Shown piece by piece: positions 10,406 through 22,977 of a stretch of 64,000 nt of DNA. The notes beneath the pieces were generated by a model, which was not told the DNA's origin, made no database searches, and saw nothing but the letters and a program-made list of their open reading frames with translations. Both the position numbers and the translations under genes were made by a program. Every line of letters begins with the position of its first letter. Position 1 is the stretch's first letter. The stretch comes from Danio rerio (Eukaryota; Chordata; Actinopteri; Cypriniformes; Danionidae): positions 52,858,001-52,922,000 of the forward strand of contig NC_133181.1 of NCBI RefSeq assembly GCF_049306965.1. The letters run 5' to 3'.

Positions 10406-11228
10406 TCACATTTTAAACAACTTGGCTTGCAAATCTTTCACTTCTGGTGTTTCCTTGGTCCTCCATATCAAACACAGAAGTTTAAATGAAGGTATAAATG
10501 CTGTAAACTTGTGTGAAAACAAACTGGAGCTAGGAAATCTCATCAAGCATGTCCTGTGAATGAAGTGCTTCCCAGCCACAGGATGACCTTTTTATCCATG
10601 ACGATGTAGTAGCTGCTGATCGCTCGTCTGGTGGTTCCTGATGCACGGATATAGGGTGATGCTCATCTAAGAACTCTTCAAGACTCCAGCATGACTAAGA
10701 AAAATGTTTGAAAACAAATTGCAATCAAATTCTATGATATATTTAAAAGAACATTTAAAGTAAATAAAACATTCAAGAAATCTAAACTCACCTTTTGAAA
10801 ATCTTCATGATGATCCACAACTTGACTCTCCCAGCTGGTTGAGGTGACAGGATATGGAAAAGTAGAAAAAACACATATATCACTGTTGGATCTCCAAAAA
10901 CAATTAGGTTAATCACTATGACTAGAACTGGAAAAACAGGCAGCTGTCTGTCCAGAATCCTGAATTTAACACAACACTTGGAGCAAAATTTAGAGGAGCT
11001 GAAAATCTTTTATATCATTTAGTGATGCTGACTTCCCCAAAATATTGGCCACAGTGTAAAAAATATTTATAAACTTACAGTTTTTTGTAAGCGTGTGCAT
11101 GCGTGTGTGTGTGTGTGTGTGTGCGCGTGCGTGTTTCTTTACCAGATTCAACTTGCTAGGCCCTTTCAGGTCCAGTATTGACGCCACCTTTCCTGGAGTC
11201 TAGCAGATGTTTCAGGTCCAAATATAAT
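10406..11228 (-). pseudogene. Decayed multi-exon gene of a multicopy fish protein family (transposon cargo)
   Basis: Read on the minus strand, three candidate exons have consensus splice sites: 11143-11228 (donor GTAAAG), 10792-10834 (acceptor CAG, donor GTGAGT) and 10406-10694 (acceptor TTAG, ending in a stop at 10406-10408). They encode FGPETSARLQERWRQYW, then SQVVDHHEDFQK running across the junction into SCWSLEEFLDEHH, then after a frame change GTTRRAISSYYIVMDKKVI, then FVFTQVYSIYTFI, and finally KETPEVKDLQAKLFKM before the stop. The order and spacing resemble the C-terminal half of an abundant, functionally uncharacterised fish family often annotated as SAM-domain-like proteins. That assignment is from memory. 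At least two frame changes and several in-frame stops make it a pseudogene. A further donor-like site (GAAG|GTATGT) lies upstream near 11405. Confidence 0.55.
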
Positions 11229-13003
11229 CTAAAATATTAGGATAAGCAGAAGAGGAAAAGTGCAAAGCAAAGAGCAAAACATTATTTAAGTAACAGTTCA
11301 CCCACAATACAAAACTTATCACCTTCATGTCATTTGTTATTCTCTAATGCTCTAATACCCTCTCAGGTTATTGTGAAAATAAATACAGAACTTTATCAAA
11401 CATACCTTCATTATCATCACCACAAAAATAAAAATACACCATCCGTCTCTTATCAGCCACCGTCACAGGGTTGTGTTATTGTATAGAGAACTGTGGCTGT
11501 TAAAAAACAACAACACATTAGTATCTAACACATATGCATAGCCTTCAGATAAAAAAAAGAGAGATGAACATCACAAAGTATGCCTCACACTTTTTCAGAT
11601 ATCTTTTGATTCAGATGTTGATTATTGATAATAAATCTACAAATCAAATCTGTATCATCATTAGGCTGCTCAAATATGAATCAGTTGATTAATTTTACAG
11701 ACAGGTGGCTGTTTACAACGCACTAAATTGTCTTTAATAAAAAGGAAATGTTGTGTACAGTACATGCTAAGTTTAGCCTATAGTTTTAAGCACAATATCA
11801 TGCTGGAGAAAAAGCTTGACTAAGATGTTCCTGACTACAGAAATAGCCTAACTTACTTACGTCAGACATCCCGAGTTGGGAGAAGTCATTTTCGGGGGAT
11901 ACAGAGTTGATTTGCGGGAGGTAGCGGGAGAGATGAGTACCTGAAGAGCAATGAGTTGCGCGCGACGTACCTAAAGAGCGGTGGGGGTGACTTGCGCGCG
12001 ACGTACCTAAAGAGCTGGGAGGGATGCGGTGGAGAGGGGTGTGCAAAGTGTTTAATGACCAGGCGGGAGACGCGCGCTTTCCGGGAGATTATCATTCATT
12101 TGCGGGCATCTACTTGGGCATCTGGGAGTCTCTGTGCATTTGCGGGATAATGTTAACGTTAGTCCCGCAACTTCCGGGAGACTTCTGTAACGTTAAATGT
12201 CTGAGAAAGTGCAAACGCGGTCATTTAAAGACATTAATCTTAACATTCCGACTTTAATGGTTGTCAACACTTAATATAATTCAAGCGTACGTTATCACAC
12301 GAGTCTATGGACTAACAGTATATGGACGGCCACGAATGAACCAGTTTAAAAGGGCCGCGGTGTTTAAAATAACCAAATTAACGTACACGAATAACAAACA
12401 ATCATATGTTTTAGTCAGGAAGCCTTTTACAAGTAAGCATAAGTTCATTTACTCACCAGATATGTTTTAGAAACTCTCCAGAGCTTATGGAAACCGTCCT
12501 GTGTTGCCGTTAGCATCCGGGCAGAGTAGGCTAGGCGGCTCCGGGGATTCCCTCGCTAGTTTGCTTCGAATTAAAGGAGAAGTGTCAATTTTATTTTACA
12601 GATGGGTAACAACGCACAAAATGGCATTAAGCGTGACAGAAATGTGTTGAACATTTACATTTGATGTTTTTATGCACTATGTATGCGTGAGCATATATAA
12701 AAACATTCTTGAAAAGAAGTGAATAGTAATGCAGTTAAGCTAGATACACAAACGACCATGAATGAACCGCAGAAGTTTAAAAATTGTCACTCCATTCTAA
12801 AGTTATTAACTTAACAATATGTTTACAACTGTATTTCCTTAAAGAAAGTCAGTAAAATACCAACATTTAGGTAGTTTGACTCACCAAATGGCGTCTGGAA
12901 AATTCTTCAGTGACTGGGGCTGCATGAATTCCCGGATGTTGGAAATAACACCACCAAGTGTAGAAAAGATAACTCCTTGATTTCGCACTGAATAAAATCA
13001 ATT
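11229..13003. other. 5' part of the transposon cargo unit, CpG-rich
   Basis: The stretch becomes CpG-rich at 11930-12200. Two segments end, on the minus strand, in CTG|GTGAGT and TTG|GTGAGT donors (exon bases from 12457 and from 12885 upward) and share weak similarity next to the donor. They look like alternative or duplicated first exons of the minus-strand unit. Two short segments around ACAACGCAC at 11715 and 12608 are also similar. No initiator frame could be assigned. Confidence 0.35.
11938..12019. repeat. CpG-rich 30-36-bp tandem repeat
   Basis: Two full units and a partial third begin with TACCTGAAGAGC or TACCTAAAGAGC and close with TTGCGCGCGACG; the first is 30 bp, the second 36 bp, the third degenerates after TACCTAAAGAGC. 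Confidence 0.75.
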
Positions 13004-13008
13004 CTAAC

Positions 13009-13735
13009 TGTAGTAAACCTTACTACATGTAAAATTTCCACTGGTTGAGGCGGCCAAATATGGACCAGATTCCGGTCAGAGAATCAGGAGGGCAGGAGAA
13101 GTGTTGACGTTTGAAATATTTATTTTCTTCAACATAATCAACAGATCGCTCAATTATGGGTAATGGTAGTGAGAAATGAATAAGATGTAATGGTCTATAA
13201 AGGAAAACAAATAAAGAAGTAATTACAAACTAGTATTGACTATGAATTGTCATTAACATTGACTGAAACAATACACTGCAACAATAACATTAATCATAAA
13301 TGTGCATATTAAACTCAAATATATTAACAGTAATGTCTGTTAGGAATGTGACAGTCTAATTAGCAACAACAGTCTAAAAAATGTCCGTTCATATAGACAA
13401 ACACGCTGATCGGCCGTGCATAATGGCTATTTATAGCTCTGGTCTAATGGCGATGACTCCGCAGAATTATCGCGGCAATCGCGGCCGCAAATAACCGCTA
13501 TAGCGGAACATTATAGGCGATATAGACCTCAGAATAGTATCAGCATGCATGTTACATAAGTATTAGATGTTTCAGATTAAAACTTACTTGTATAAGATGA
13601 ACGCATTACAGAAAACAACATCAGCAGGAGCTAGCAATGATGGAGAACATAACAGCAGGTCCCATAAACTAAACGTCCCCCCTAGAAACATGCAACAAAC
13701 TTTAGTTCCTAGTCCATCAAGTAGGCTTTCTGACA
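13009..13735 (-). repeat. BEL/Pao LTR (downstream copy in element orientation)
   Basis: The 727-bp repeat starts TGTAGTAAACC and ends TTCTGACA on the plus strand and is identical in length to the copy at 19885-20611. It contains a GC-rich block with CGCGGCAATCGCGGCCGC at about 13470-13487. Short open frames inside it are not genes. Confidence 0.95.
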
Positions 13736-13771
13736 CAGCCGCCCCCAATTATCTGACGAGATAATTGAACA

Positions 13772-16700
13772 TTAAGAAAGTCTGTCAGGGGTGCTCGTGT
13801 CATTGTCCTCAAGAGGAGGAAGTGGGATCAGTCGCACGACTGGACGGGTGTATGTTTTGTCCTTAACCTTGATTCTGACCACTCGAATGCGGCCATCAGC
13901 TCCAGGTAAAGCCTCTGTTACAGTTCCAACAGGCCAATGGGAACGTGGAAGCTGTGGATCTACCACAAGTACAACTTGTCCTACTGCCAGTTCCTTCCCA
14001 TCAGTTGTCCACTTTTGACGGCCTTGCATGCTTGGTAGGTATTGACGGATAAAGGTAGTCCAGAAACAATCTGCTAGCACCTGACTATGTCTCCACCTTC
14101 GTCTTCCAAGCAGGTTACTAGAATCATACAAGACCTGGGGTAACGAGGCATCTCGGCGACCCATGAGCAGTAGGTTAGGAGTCACAGGGTCTACATCCGC
14201 GATATCTGAAGATACGTATCCGAGTGGTTTGGAGTTTAGAATGTTTTCCACCTCCACCAGAAGGGTTTGCAGAACTGGTTCTGGCACTGACTGCTCTCTG
14301 AGGATTACTTGGAGTGCTGTCTTAACTGATTTTATCTCACGCTCCCAAGTCCCTCCGAAGTGAGGAGCGTTTGGGGGGTTATGGCGAAAACTGATTTTCT
14401 GCTCTGCCAACTGTTCCTGTAGCTTTGGTGACATGGCCTCAAAGGATTCACGTAACTCTCGATCACCTCCGATAAAGTTGGTGCCATTATCGCACAATAG
14501 CTCCATAGGTTTGCCTCGTCGGGCTATAAAACGGCGCAGGGAAAGAAGGAAAGCATCACTGTCCATATGCTCCAACAGATCCAGATGTACACAACGTGTT
14601 GTTAGACATTTGTAAATGATCCCCCATCTTTTCTCCTGTCGGCGTCCAATCTTGACTGCATATGGTCCAAAGCAGTCCACACCCGTAGAATAAAAAGGTG
14701 GCTTATACAGATTTAATCTGCAGGGGGGGAGATCTGCCATTCGTGGAGTTTGAGGTTTGGCTCGCCATATCTGACAATCTTGACAGGTATGCTGATGCTT
14801 ACGAACTGCTTGTCGACCTCGAAGGATCCAATACTGGCGGCGCAATTCTGCCAGAACCCTCTCTGAGCCAGGGTGAAGGAGTTGTTGGTCCGTTCTTTGA
14901 TCAACAATTTTGTAATATGATGGCTAGGGTCTAATATGATTGGGTGTATGGCCTCCAAGTCGAGATCAGTGGCACGTCGTAGTCGCCCTCCCACTCTAAT
15001 GAGACCAGTAGCATCATCATATTCTGGAGCAAGTGAACCTAAGCGACTGTTTGGTGAAACAGGATGTCCAGCCTTTAGATGTTGAACTTCCATAGGGAAG
15101 GAGTCCATCTGAGCCTGTGCCAGAAGTAACTTTTCTGCTTCAATATACTCGGAGGCCTTTATAGAGGAGTCTGTGTCGGCAGCCGCCCCATGTAGGGATT
15201 TACTAGTGGCTTTAACAAGCTCTTGCCATGTGTGAAAGTTGCCTGGAACTGGTAGAGAAACACTGGGTACTGAAGCAGTTCCGATAAAGGCTGATTTCTT
15301 CAGCTCATTGCAATCAGGTTCAGCTTTAGTTTGGGGCATTGATGGCCATTGATCAGGTGACTGGATCAGGAAGGCTGGACCTGAGCTCCATTGATGGGGG
15401 CCTGCTATCTCTGTCAGGGTAAGGCCTCGTGTGATGTGGTCAGCAGGGTTGTGATTTGACTCAACATACTTCCACTCAGCCATCTCTGTTAAAGTCTGTA
15501 TTTCTGCCACCCGTGTCCCTACAAACACTTTGTAGTGGCAGGATTCGGATGTTAACCAATACAACACTGTTGTAGAATCAGACCAGAAAGTGACCTTGTG
15601 GATTGGTAGCGTCAACTCAGTTTGGATTACTTTCCCCAATTGGGCCCCAGTAAGGGCAGCACATAACTCCAAACGTGGTACAGATAGGCATTTGCGAGGC
15701 GCGACTCTAGACCTGGCCGAGACAAAGGTAATATGGATTTGTCCTTGCTCATCGGTGGTGCGTAGATAGGCCACTGAACCATAGGCTCTTTCCGATGCAT
15801 CACTGAAGACATGAAGCTCTCGTATAGCCGATGGGTTGTCAGCAGCGGCTGGGGTATATGCCCGAGGGAAATGTATCTTGGTAAGTGTAGGGAGTTCCTC
15901 TACCCAGGAAAGCCAAGTATCTCTCAAATGTGATGGCTCTATGGGGTCATCCCAACCAAGGTTGTGCTTCCAGAGGTCCTGGATGATAACCTTGGCTCTA
16001 GTAGTGAATGGTGTAATGAACCCTAAAGGGTCGTATTGACTCGCCAAAGTTTTATACATGTTCCTCAGGGTAGGTTCAACATTCTCCACAGAACGCAAGT
16101 TGTACCCCAAGGTGTCATTAATGCAATCCCATCGCAACCCAAGAGTTGGCTCCTGAAGATCAGTGCTGCTTTGTGCTAACCAGCGCTCGCTACTTGCGGA
16201 CCTGGCATCTGAAGGTAGGTGTTCAGTTACGGATGGTACATTGCATGCCCACTGTCTAATTTCAAAGCCACCTTCAGAAAGGAGCTGGCGTAATCCATCT
16301 ACTATCACTTTAGCCTCACTCGCCGATGGTACACTATGAAGGCAGTTGTCAACATAAAAGGAATGTTCCACAATATCCACCAATTCAGTTTTACCTTCTT
16401 TGTGCTCTTGGACGTGGTGTTGGAGGGCATGAATGGCACAACAGGGACTGCACGTTGTGCCAAATGGAAGCACCTGCCATTCATATATTTCAGGTTCTGC
16501 TTCTCTGCACATTCCTCTCCAGAGGAAACGTAGTACAGATTTGTCTCCTGGCAACAAACGGACCTGGTGGAACATACCTTTGATGTCCCCACTGATAGCA
16601 ACTGTGTGCTGGCGGAATCTCAGGAGGACACCTAATAAGGATGGTCCCAACGTGGGCCCCGGCAGCAGCTGATCATTCAAAGACTGTCCATGGTGTTGGA

Positions 16701-19700
16701 AAGAGCAGTTGAAGACAATCCTGTCTTTACCATTATGGTGCACCATGTGGTGCGGAATGAACCAGGACTCTTCACTTTGGTTTGCTTCCTCTGCCGTTAT
16801 TTTTGCCACATAACCAGCTGACTCCAATTTAGAAATCTCACTGCAGTAGATTTTGGCCCTATCAGGATCCCTTTCAAGGGTACGCTCAGTACGACGTAAA
16901 CTTGGGAGAACAGCTGTTTTATCTGCTTGGAGTAAGGTTCGAGGGGTCCGTCTCAGTAATGGTGTAGCATATCGTCGTACACAGTCCACAGTCACTCTGA
17001 CGGTTGCATTCTGCAGCAAAGTGTAAGCCTCCTTGTCCTGTTTGGACCTGGTAACCATCTTGGTGTTGTATGGGAGTGTGTCCACCTGCCAGAGTCTCTC
17101 CACATGTTGAAACAGGTTATCACAGGTGGGAACTGACATAATATGAAGACACTGCTGACTTCCTCTTGAGGGCTGCATCGGGCTCATTGGGCCTTGGAGA
17201 GACCATCCAAGTTGTGTACGAACAGCAATGGGTCCCCCTGGTGGGCCCTTGCATACAGGCTGAACTGGTGTCAGGAGATGCGGCATGTCGGACCCAATGA
17301 GGAGCAGTGGTCTCACTTTATCCATGGGAGGCAGTGGCAAATCTTTTAGGTGTCTATAAGCCCTTTGCAGAGCAGCCACTGGGTAATGGTGTTCCGCTAG
17401 ACACAGACCTGGGGCAGTGAATGCGTTGTGTATCGCAAACTTCTTTGAGGGATTGGATACAGATGACACCTCAAAAGACACAGATGATCCTGTAAGTTCA
17501 GTGTGACACTGGTGAATGGTCTGCAGCGAGAGCAGTTCAGGGGTACCAGATAATTTAAGCTGTTGCACAACTGGCTGCAGCACTAGAGTTCTCTCTGATC
17601 CATCATCGAGAACGGCATGGGTTTCCATAGTTTTTCGACCACTGTGTAGCAGGACTTTAACAACTTTCAGCATGACCTTAGGGGAACGGTTAGGTCGATC
17701 CAGATAAATTCTTGTAGGTGGCAAACTGACCATGAGAACAGCTCTAGAAGTGTCTTGAACTGAATCATGTAGAACTGTAAGATGTAACTCTCTGCAGACA
17801 CTGCATAGGCGCTTAAGGTTGCAGACCCCCACGTCATGAGTTCGACCACACCTCCAGCAGCGCTTTCCTTCTCTTATCCAGGTGGTAACTTGAGCTGTAG
17901 TTAGTTTCTTAAACTGTTCACATGCATTCAGGTAATGGTCTCGGCTATCACAATGGGGACAATATGGCCTGGGCTTTAACTTTGTGCTAGATCTCTGTGC
18001 TGCAGTATCAGGACGGTTTATGCTCCTCTCACTGGTCAACAAGACAGGTGTGAATCGCTCCTTTGGTCGGGAATATGTTGTGGGTTTACCTTGAGGCTTG
18101 GCTAGGTCACTCGGGAACAAAGCTGCAGCTCGGTTGGAAATTCGCTTTGCCTGGGACTTAATCTCTAACCAGGTGGCCAGATCGGGGAGTGTATAGGTTC
18201 TGTCTGTGCCTGTCTGGAGGATACCCCGGCTTAGACAGTACTCAACGAAGCTGTCACGATAGGCAGGTGGTAACTTGCTGAGTAGTCGATCCACATGAGA
18301 GCCACACATTAACTCGTACCCATTTTGACCTTCAAGGGTCCTCAACATGCCTACTAATGACTGTACTGATAATGCGAAGCTGTCAAAGGCATTAGCATCA
18401 CCCAGTCTAAGTGGTGGGCTATTCATGATGGCACCCAGCTCTGACTGTACGAGTTGTCTTGGCTGTCCGTACTTGTCCTGAAGTGCTTGTAGTGCAGCTG
18501 AGTATGGATGTGAATGATACATATAAGCTTTCGCTAGCTGCTGTGCGCTGGGTAGCTTCAAATGACTTAACAGTACATGATATTTATACTGCTCACTAAG
18601 ATAGCTGTGATTACTCAGCAAATTATCTAGGGCCAGTTTTAACAAGGCAAAGTCACTTTCATTACCACTCTCAAATACTGGTAGCTTGGGTTGTGGTATG
18701 CCATAAGCTGAGGCAAACAGTAGCTCTGTACCAGGGTATGTGTGGGGAAGAGGCATGAATGAATGTGGCTGAGCAGATCTGACATTAGGTGGCGGAGCTG
18801 AGGCCTGCTGGCTGGTGATTGGAGGTTGCTGCTGATATGCGTGTGTGCTCACTGGAGGGATGAATGACTGCTGCATCACATATGGATTCATATTCATTGT
18901 CAGTGGGGCAGTGTTAGACTGCTTTGGTACAGATGGCCCTCTTCTACTCGTAGACTGGCCAATATTGGACATAACTGTCGCTACAGAGAAAGGCTGATGT
19001 GTCACATGTGGAACTGATGTCACTGTGTTTAATGGCATAGCTTTGGGGGCAGTCTCAGATACTGTAACGACTGATGATGAGACTGCTTGTAATAACGGGA
19101 ATGTTGAAGGAGAGGAAACACTCACTGTGGTAGTAGGTAATGTTAGCGCCAGTGGTCTAAGTGACAGCTGTGAAATGTCATCGCATGATGTGACTGTTGG
19201 TAGCGGAGGTGGAAGCTGAGAAGAGGAGGTAGACTGTGGACTCCTGGATGCATTAGTCTGATCAGGTTGAGGTGGCGGCGATGGGCTGTCTGGTGAGCCT
19301 GAAGGCCTGGGAGTGTTTGAACCAGAGTTTGTAATAAGCATTGAAGATACAAGTTTGGCTACCTCAAGCTCAGTCTCTGCCTGTTGTAGTTTCCGCTGTC
19401 TCTCTAGATGCTTGGACAAAGCTTCCTTAGCTGCAAGAGCCTCCTCCTGAATACGCTGAGCTTCCTTTGCTTGTGTCTGCAGGCGCTGATATTCCACGTC
19501 AGCTAGTGAGTCCTCCTGTACCTGCTGCTGTAGACTATCAAACTGTCTCTGCTTAATCTTCTCCTCCAAAACAGCTGTCTGGACACTAGAGAGTTCTGGT
19601 GGGAGATAAACACCAGTGGAGGTAACAGAACGTCTACTCGTCCTAGAATGAGAGCTGATACCACTGCGGGACGTTTTCCTCGAGCTGCTTCTAGAATGAC

Positions 19701-19839
19701 TGGGACAGGTTGTAGAAGCTTTTGGGGGAGGGTCCTGTATAGGTTGGTAATCAACTTCATAATCATCCAGGTGAGGTGGCAGATGTGTCCTGCGGTGGGG
19801 TCTGTCCATTTTCTCAGTGTCACTTCCTGTTCGGTCCAT
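13772..19839 (-). CDS. BEL/Pao gag-pol coding region
   Basis: The long minus-strand frame starts at a methionine just inside the primer-binding site. In order it shows a glutamine-rich, coiled-coil-like gag N-terminus, a proline/serine-rich linker, a gag core, cysteine/histidine zinc-knuckle segments, a retropepsin-like protease, a reverse transcriptase with the YVDN variant of the catalytic box that is usual in BEL/Pao, an RNase H-like segment with FSDAS, and an integrase. The fused gag-pol layout is that of the family. About one break separates it from a fully open frame, so whether this copy is active is uncertain. Open frames on the opposite strand are shadows. Confidence 0.9.
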
Positions 19840-19860
19840 ACTGGTTTTATATTGCTCTCA

Positions 19861-19878
19861 ATCCGGCTCGAAGGACCA
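19861..19878 (-). other. Primer-binding site of the BEL/Pao element
   Basis: On the plus strand the 18 bases ATCCGGCTCGAAGGACCA read as the 3' end of a tRNA including CCA, so the minus (element) strand is complementary to a tRNA primer. It lies six bases from the LTR. The tRNA identity cannot be fixed by eye; an arginine-type acceptor end is one possibility. Confidence 0.75.
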
Positions 19879-19884
19879 TAATAA

Positions 19885-20611
19885 TGTAGTAAACCTTACT
19901 ACATGTAAAATTTCCACTGGTTGAGGCGGCCAAATATGGACCAGATTCCGGTCAGAGAATCAGGAGGGCAGGAGAAGTGTTGACGTTTGAAATATTTATT
20001 TTCTTCAACATAATCAACAGATCGCTCAATTATGGGTAATGGTAGTGAGAAATGAATAAGATGTAATGGTCTATAAAGGAAAACAAATAAAGAAGTAATT
20101 ACAAACTAGTATTGACTATGAATTGTCAGTAACATTGACTGAAACAATACACTGCAACAATAACATTAATCATAAATGTGCATATTAAACTCAAATATAT
20201 TAACAGTAATGTCTGTTAGGAATGTGACAGTCTAATTAGCAACAACAGTCTAAAAAATGTCCGTTCATATAGACAAACACGCTGATCGGCCGTGCATAAT
20301 GGCTATTTATAGCTCTGGTCTAATGGCGATGACTCCGCAGAATTATCGCGGCAATCGCGGCCGCAAATAACCGCTATAGCGGAACATTATAGGCGATATA
20401 GACCTCAGAATAGTATCAGCATGCATGTTACATAAGTATTAGATGTTTCAGATTAAAACTTACTTGTATAAGATGAACGCATTACAGAAAACAACATCAG
20501 CAGGAGCTAGCAATGATGGAGAACATAACAGCAGGTCCCATAAACTAAACGTCCCCCCTAGAAACATGCAACAAACTTTAGTTCCTAGTCCATCAAGTAG
20601 GCTTTCTGACA
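19885..20611 (-). repeat. BEL/Pao LTR (upstream copy in element orientation)
   Basis: The 727-bp partner of 13009-13735. Reading both copies side by side I find one substitution. It would carry the promoter of the element. Confidence 0.95.
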
Positions 20612-20717
20612 CTAACTCTTATTATATTCATTTATCAAAATCTAACTCATTAACGTCAACACTTTACTCTGAAATGCTTCAACACCGAGAATTTAACTCT
20701 GATGAATTTGCTGTGTA

Positions 20718-22977
20718 GGATTCATATATGTGGATTTTAAGGTACCAGTTAAACACTTTACTGCACATCCTAGAGACTTTGCCAGTGATTTTGTACCGTA
20801 CCATACAGTACAAGTACATTTTTTAAATGTGTCAATATCCCATAATATTAAAACAGCAAAGTATAAAAACAGCTGTAAACCACAAGGTTTGGAGAATTTC
20901 TTTTAAATAATAATGTTTTTATAGTATAGTTCAAAAAGCACCTATTCTGCTACTCATTCAATAAACAAGGTTGATTTTAATATAATAAAAATGATTTTAC
21001 ATATAATTTAAAACATTATAAAGTGTCATAATTTAAAAATTTTAAGGATTTTCACAGTGTTTTGGAACACAATAAATGAGGATTTGTTTTTTTGGAAAAA
21101 AAAACAAGTAGTGACCAAAAGGGCCATTATATTTTACACTAATACCAATAAAGTTTTCAATATAAAACCATTACAAATTCTATGACTATAGTTTTTCTTT
21201 TCCCAGCAGGGATTGCTAGTTAATTTTTTTCTTCCTCAGATCTCTTTAATTGGTGATGCGCAATCATGCTGATTTCTAGAAGAGCCAATCAATGATGGCC
21301 ACAGTGTGTGATTAGCTCCTGCCCACTCTCAATGGCAAATTGTGTCTAGTTTTCTGGTTGGTCTGACTACACATCGCTACATCTGAACCAATAATACGCT
21401 AACAAACATCATGTCTAAGTGGTATAATGTTTTATTCATCTATTGGCTCCAAAGGGTTTTATTAACATCTACAGTGTTTACTAGAGCATTTCCACATATA
21501 AATTATCACATGTGGTTTATAGATTGCAAATCACTATACAGTTTTTTTTCAGGCCAAAACAATGGTTTGTTTTGCTAGTTGGGGGAGACAAAAAAACCTT
21601 AGCAAGCATCATCAATTCAGAAATATTTTAGGATATGTATTTTATCAAAATAATTGAAAAATATGTGCCTATAAACAGTTGTTTTAAATGAATGAATGAA
21701 TGAAATGATAACATTTGTAGTTTTAACAAAGATAAATTTTTACAGTGAAAACTCTAGAGTTATTTATTTATATTTGATTATTTAATTCCTGTTCCTCAAT
21801 AGAGTTAGACCCTCCAGAAATCATTGTCGGTTTGATTTATTCAGATTATCTGTCCTACAAAATCATCCCAATAAACAAATAAATAAATAATTCTTTCCAA
21901 TCTGAGCTATTCAAGTCATCTGGTGGAGGCCTAATTATATTAATATCACAATATATATAATATTGCAAAAAACAAAAATAAATAAACATTGCAATGTCAG
22001 ATTTTACCAATATCAAACAGCCCTATAGGAACTGATCAGATGGTGAAAAGTGCTCTGTAAATAACATATAAACCATGACAAATAACATCAGGGACGTGTA
22101 GACAAGAAAAAAAGAAGCATTTGAATAAATCTCTTAACATATTATCTATACAGATGCAAAATAATTAGCATAACCTCACATCTGCATCACCTAGAACAGC
22201 TGTGAAAACAAATGAAATACCGAGAGCAAAATGACCATCAAGCTGTAACTGAGCGGTGAAATGTTTTGATAAATTACACGAAAAAGATGACGATATCACC
22301 AATGACGGTTAAATTTGCTCCCGTCAACCACCGTTAAAATGTCTTGTTAATTATCCGGCATCAGACAGACTACATTGAAGTAAACAACCCTCCTCACAAA
22401 TACAGTAAGTGACAACCTCGAAAAAATTAATAAGCTGAACTGACGCTCAACCGCTTTCACTCGCCAAACATTTCTGGTGTGCTGTGCTGACACGAGAGAA
22501 GGGGGATGTTAAAGAGATATATACGAGACATTTAAACAGCCAGCTCATGACAAGGTTATTGTTGTGTGCGCCTCCAGGTCGGCTGAAGATGAGGAAAGAG
22601 TAATTGAGCGCTTTGGAGGACATGCAGTAGATGCAATTACTGCGCCGTTACAGCATGCAGTGAGGTAGTGCCTTCTGCCATCTATAAAAACGCCAGAGGA
22701 AGAGTAAATCAAGCGGACTAGAAGAACACCAATCACCTCTCGCTTGTCTTGTCTTGTCTTCCCCTAATCTTTGCTAGACCTTTTTTTTTTTTTAAAGGAT
22801 CATGGATTAAACAATATTTATTAAGGCTTCAAATGACATTTTAATTGACTGGTCATTGAATTACAATGTGCCTGTTCTAATATTGCCTTTAATGCAATGT
22901 GTAATAAATACACAATTGGGCAATATTATCAGCCCTCCCATGAAATCAAAATATTTCTTCAAATGGCCTGGAAAGTG
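20718..22977. other. Unassigned DNA
   Basis: AT-rich with no gene. A stretch near 21930-22030 (ATATCACAATATATATAA, AATATCAAACAGCCCTATAG) looks like the end of an old DNA repeat. The 22340-22760 part is less AT-rich but has no recognised coding or repeat content. Confidence 0.4.

Larger units (their letters stand above)
13009..20611 (-). mobile_element. BEL/Pao LTR retrotransposon, very young insertion
   Basis: A 7.6-kb element on the minus strand has two 727-bp LTRs that I find to differ at a single site, and a 5-bp target duplication CTAAC at 13004-13008 and 20612-20616, the size typical of BEL/Pao. A primer-binding site lies next to the upstream LTR (19861-19878) and a G-rich polypurine-like tract next to the downstream LTR (about 13737-13751). 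The coding part has gag, protease, reverse transcriptase, RNase H and integrase in the BEL/Pao order, and no envelope gene was seen. It looks nearly whole, with about one break. LTR near-identity indicates recent insertion. It sits inside the DNA transposon 9893-20715, so it is younger than that element. Confidence 0.92.
9893..20715 (-). mobile_element. TA-flanked EnSpm/CACTA-like DNA transposon, split by a BEL/Pao insertion
   Basis: The left end CACAGCAAA and right end TTTGCTGTG are inverted and each is bordered by TA (9891-9892, 20716-20717). Subterminal CAACACTTT and TTAACTCT motifs recur at both ends (9940-10120 and 20612-20700), which ties the two ends to one element. Without the LTR element it is about 3.2 kb. 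It carries a decayed spliced gene on the minus strand (10406-11228) and a CpG-rich tandem repeat at 11938-12019. No transposase domain was recognised, so the copy is probably non-autonomous. Superfamily assignment rests on the ends only. Confidence 0.6.

Noticed and set aside
16305-16601. Open frames overlapping gag-pol on both strands
   Set aside because: They are shadows of the BEL/Pao coding region in other frames.
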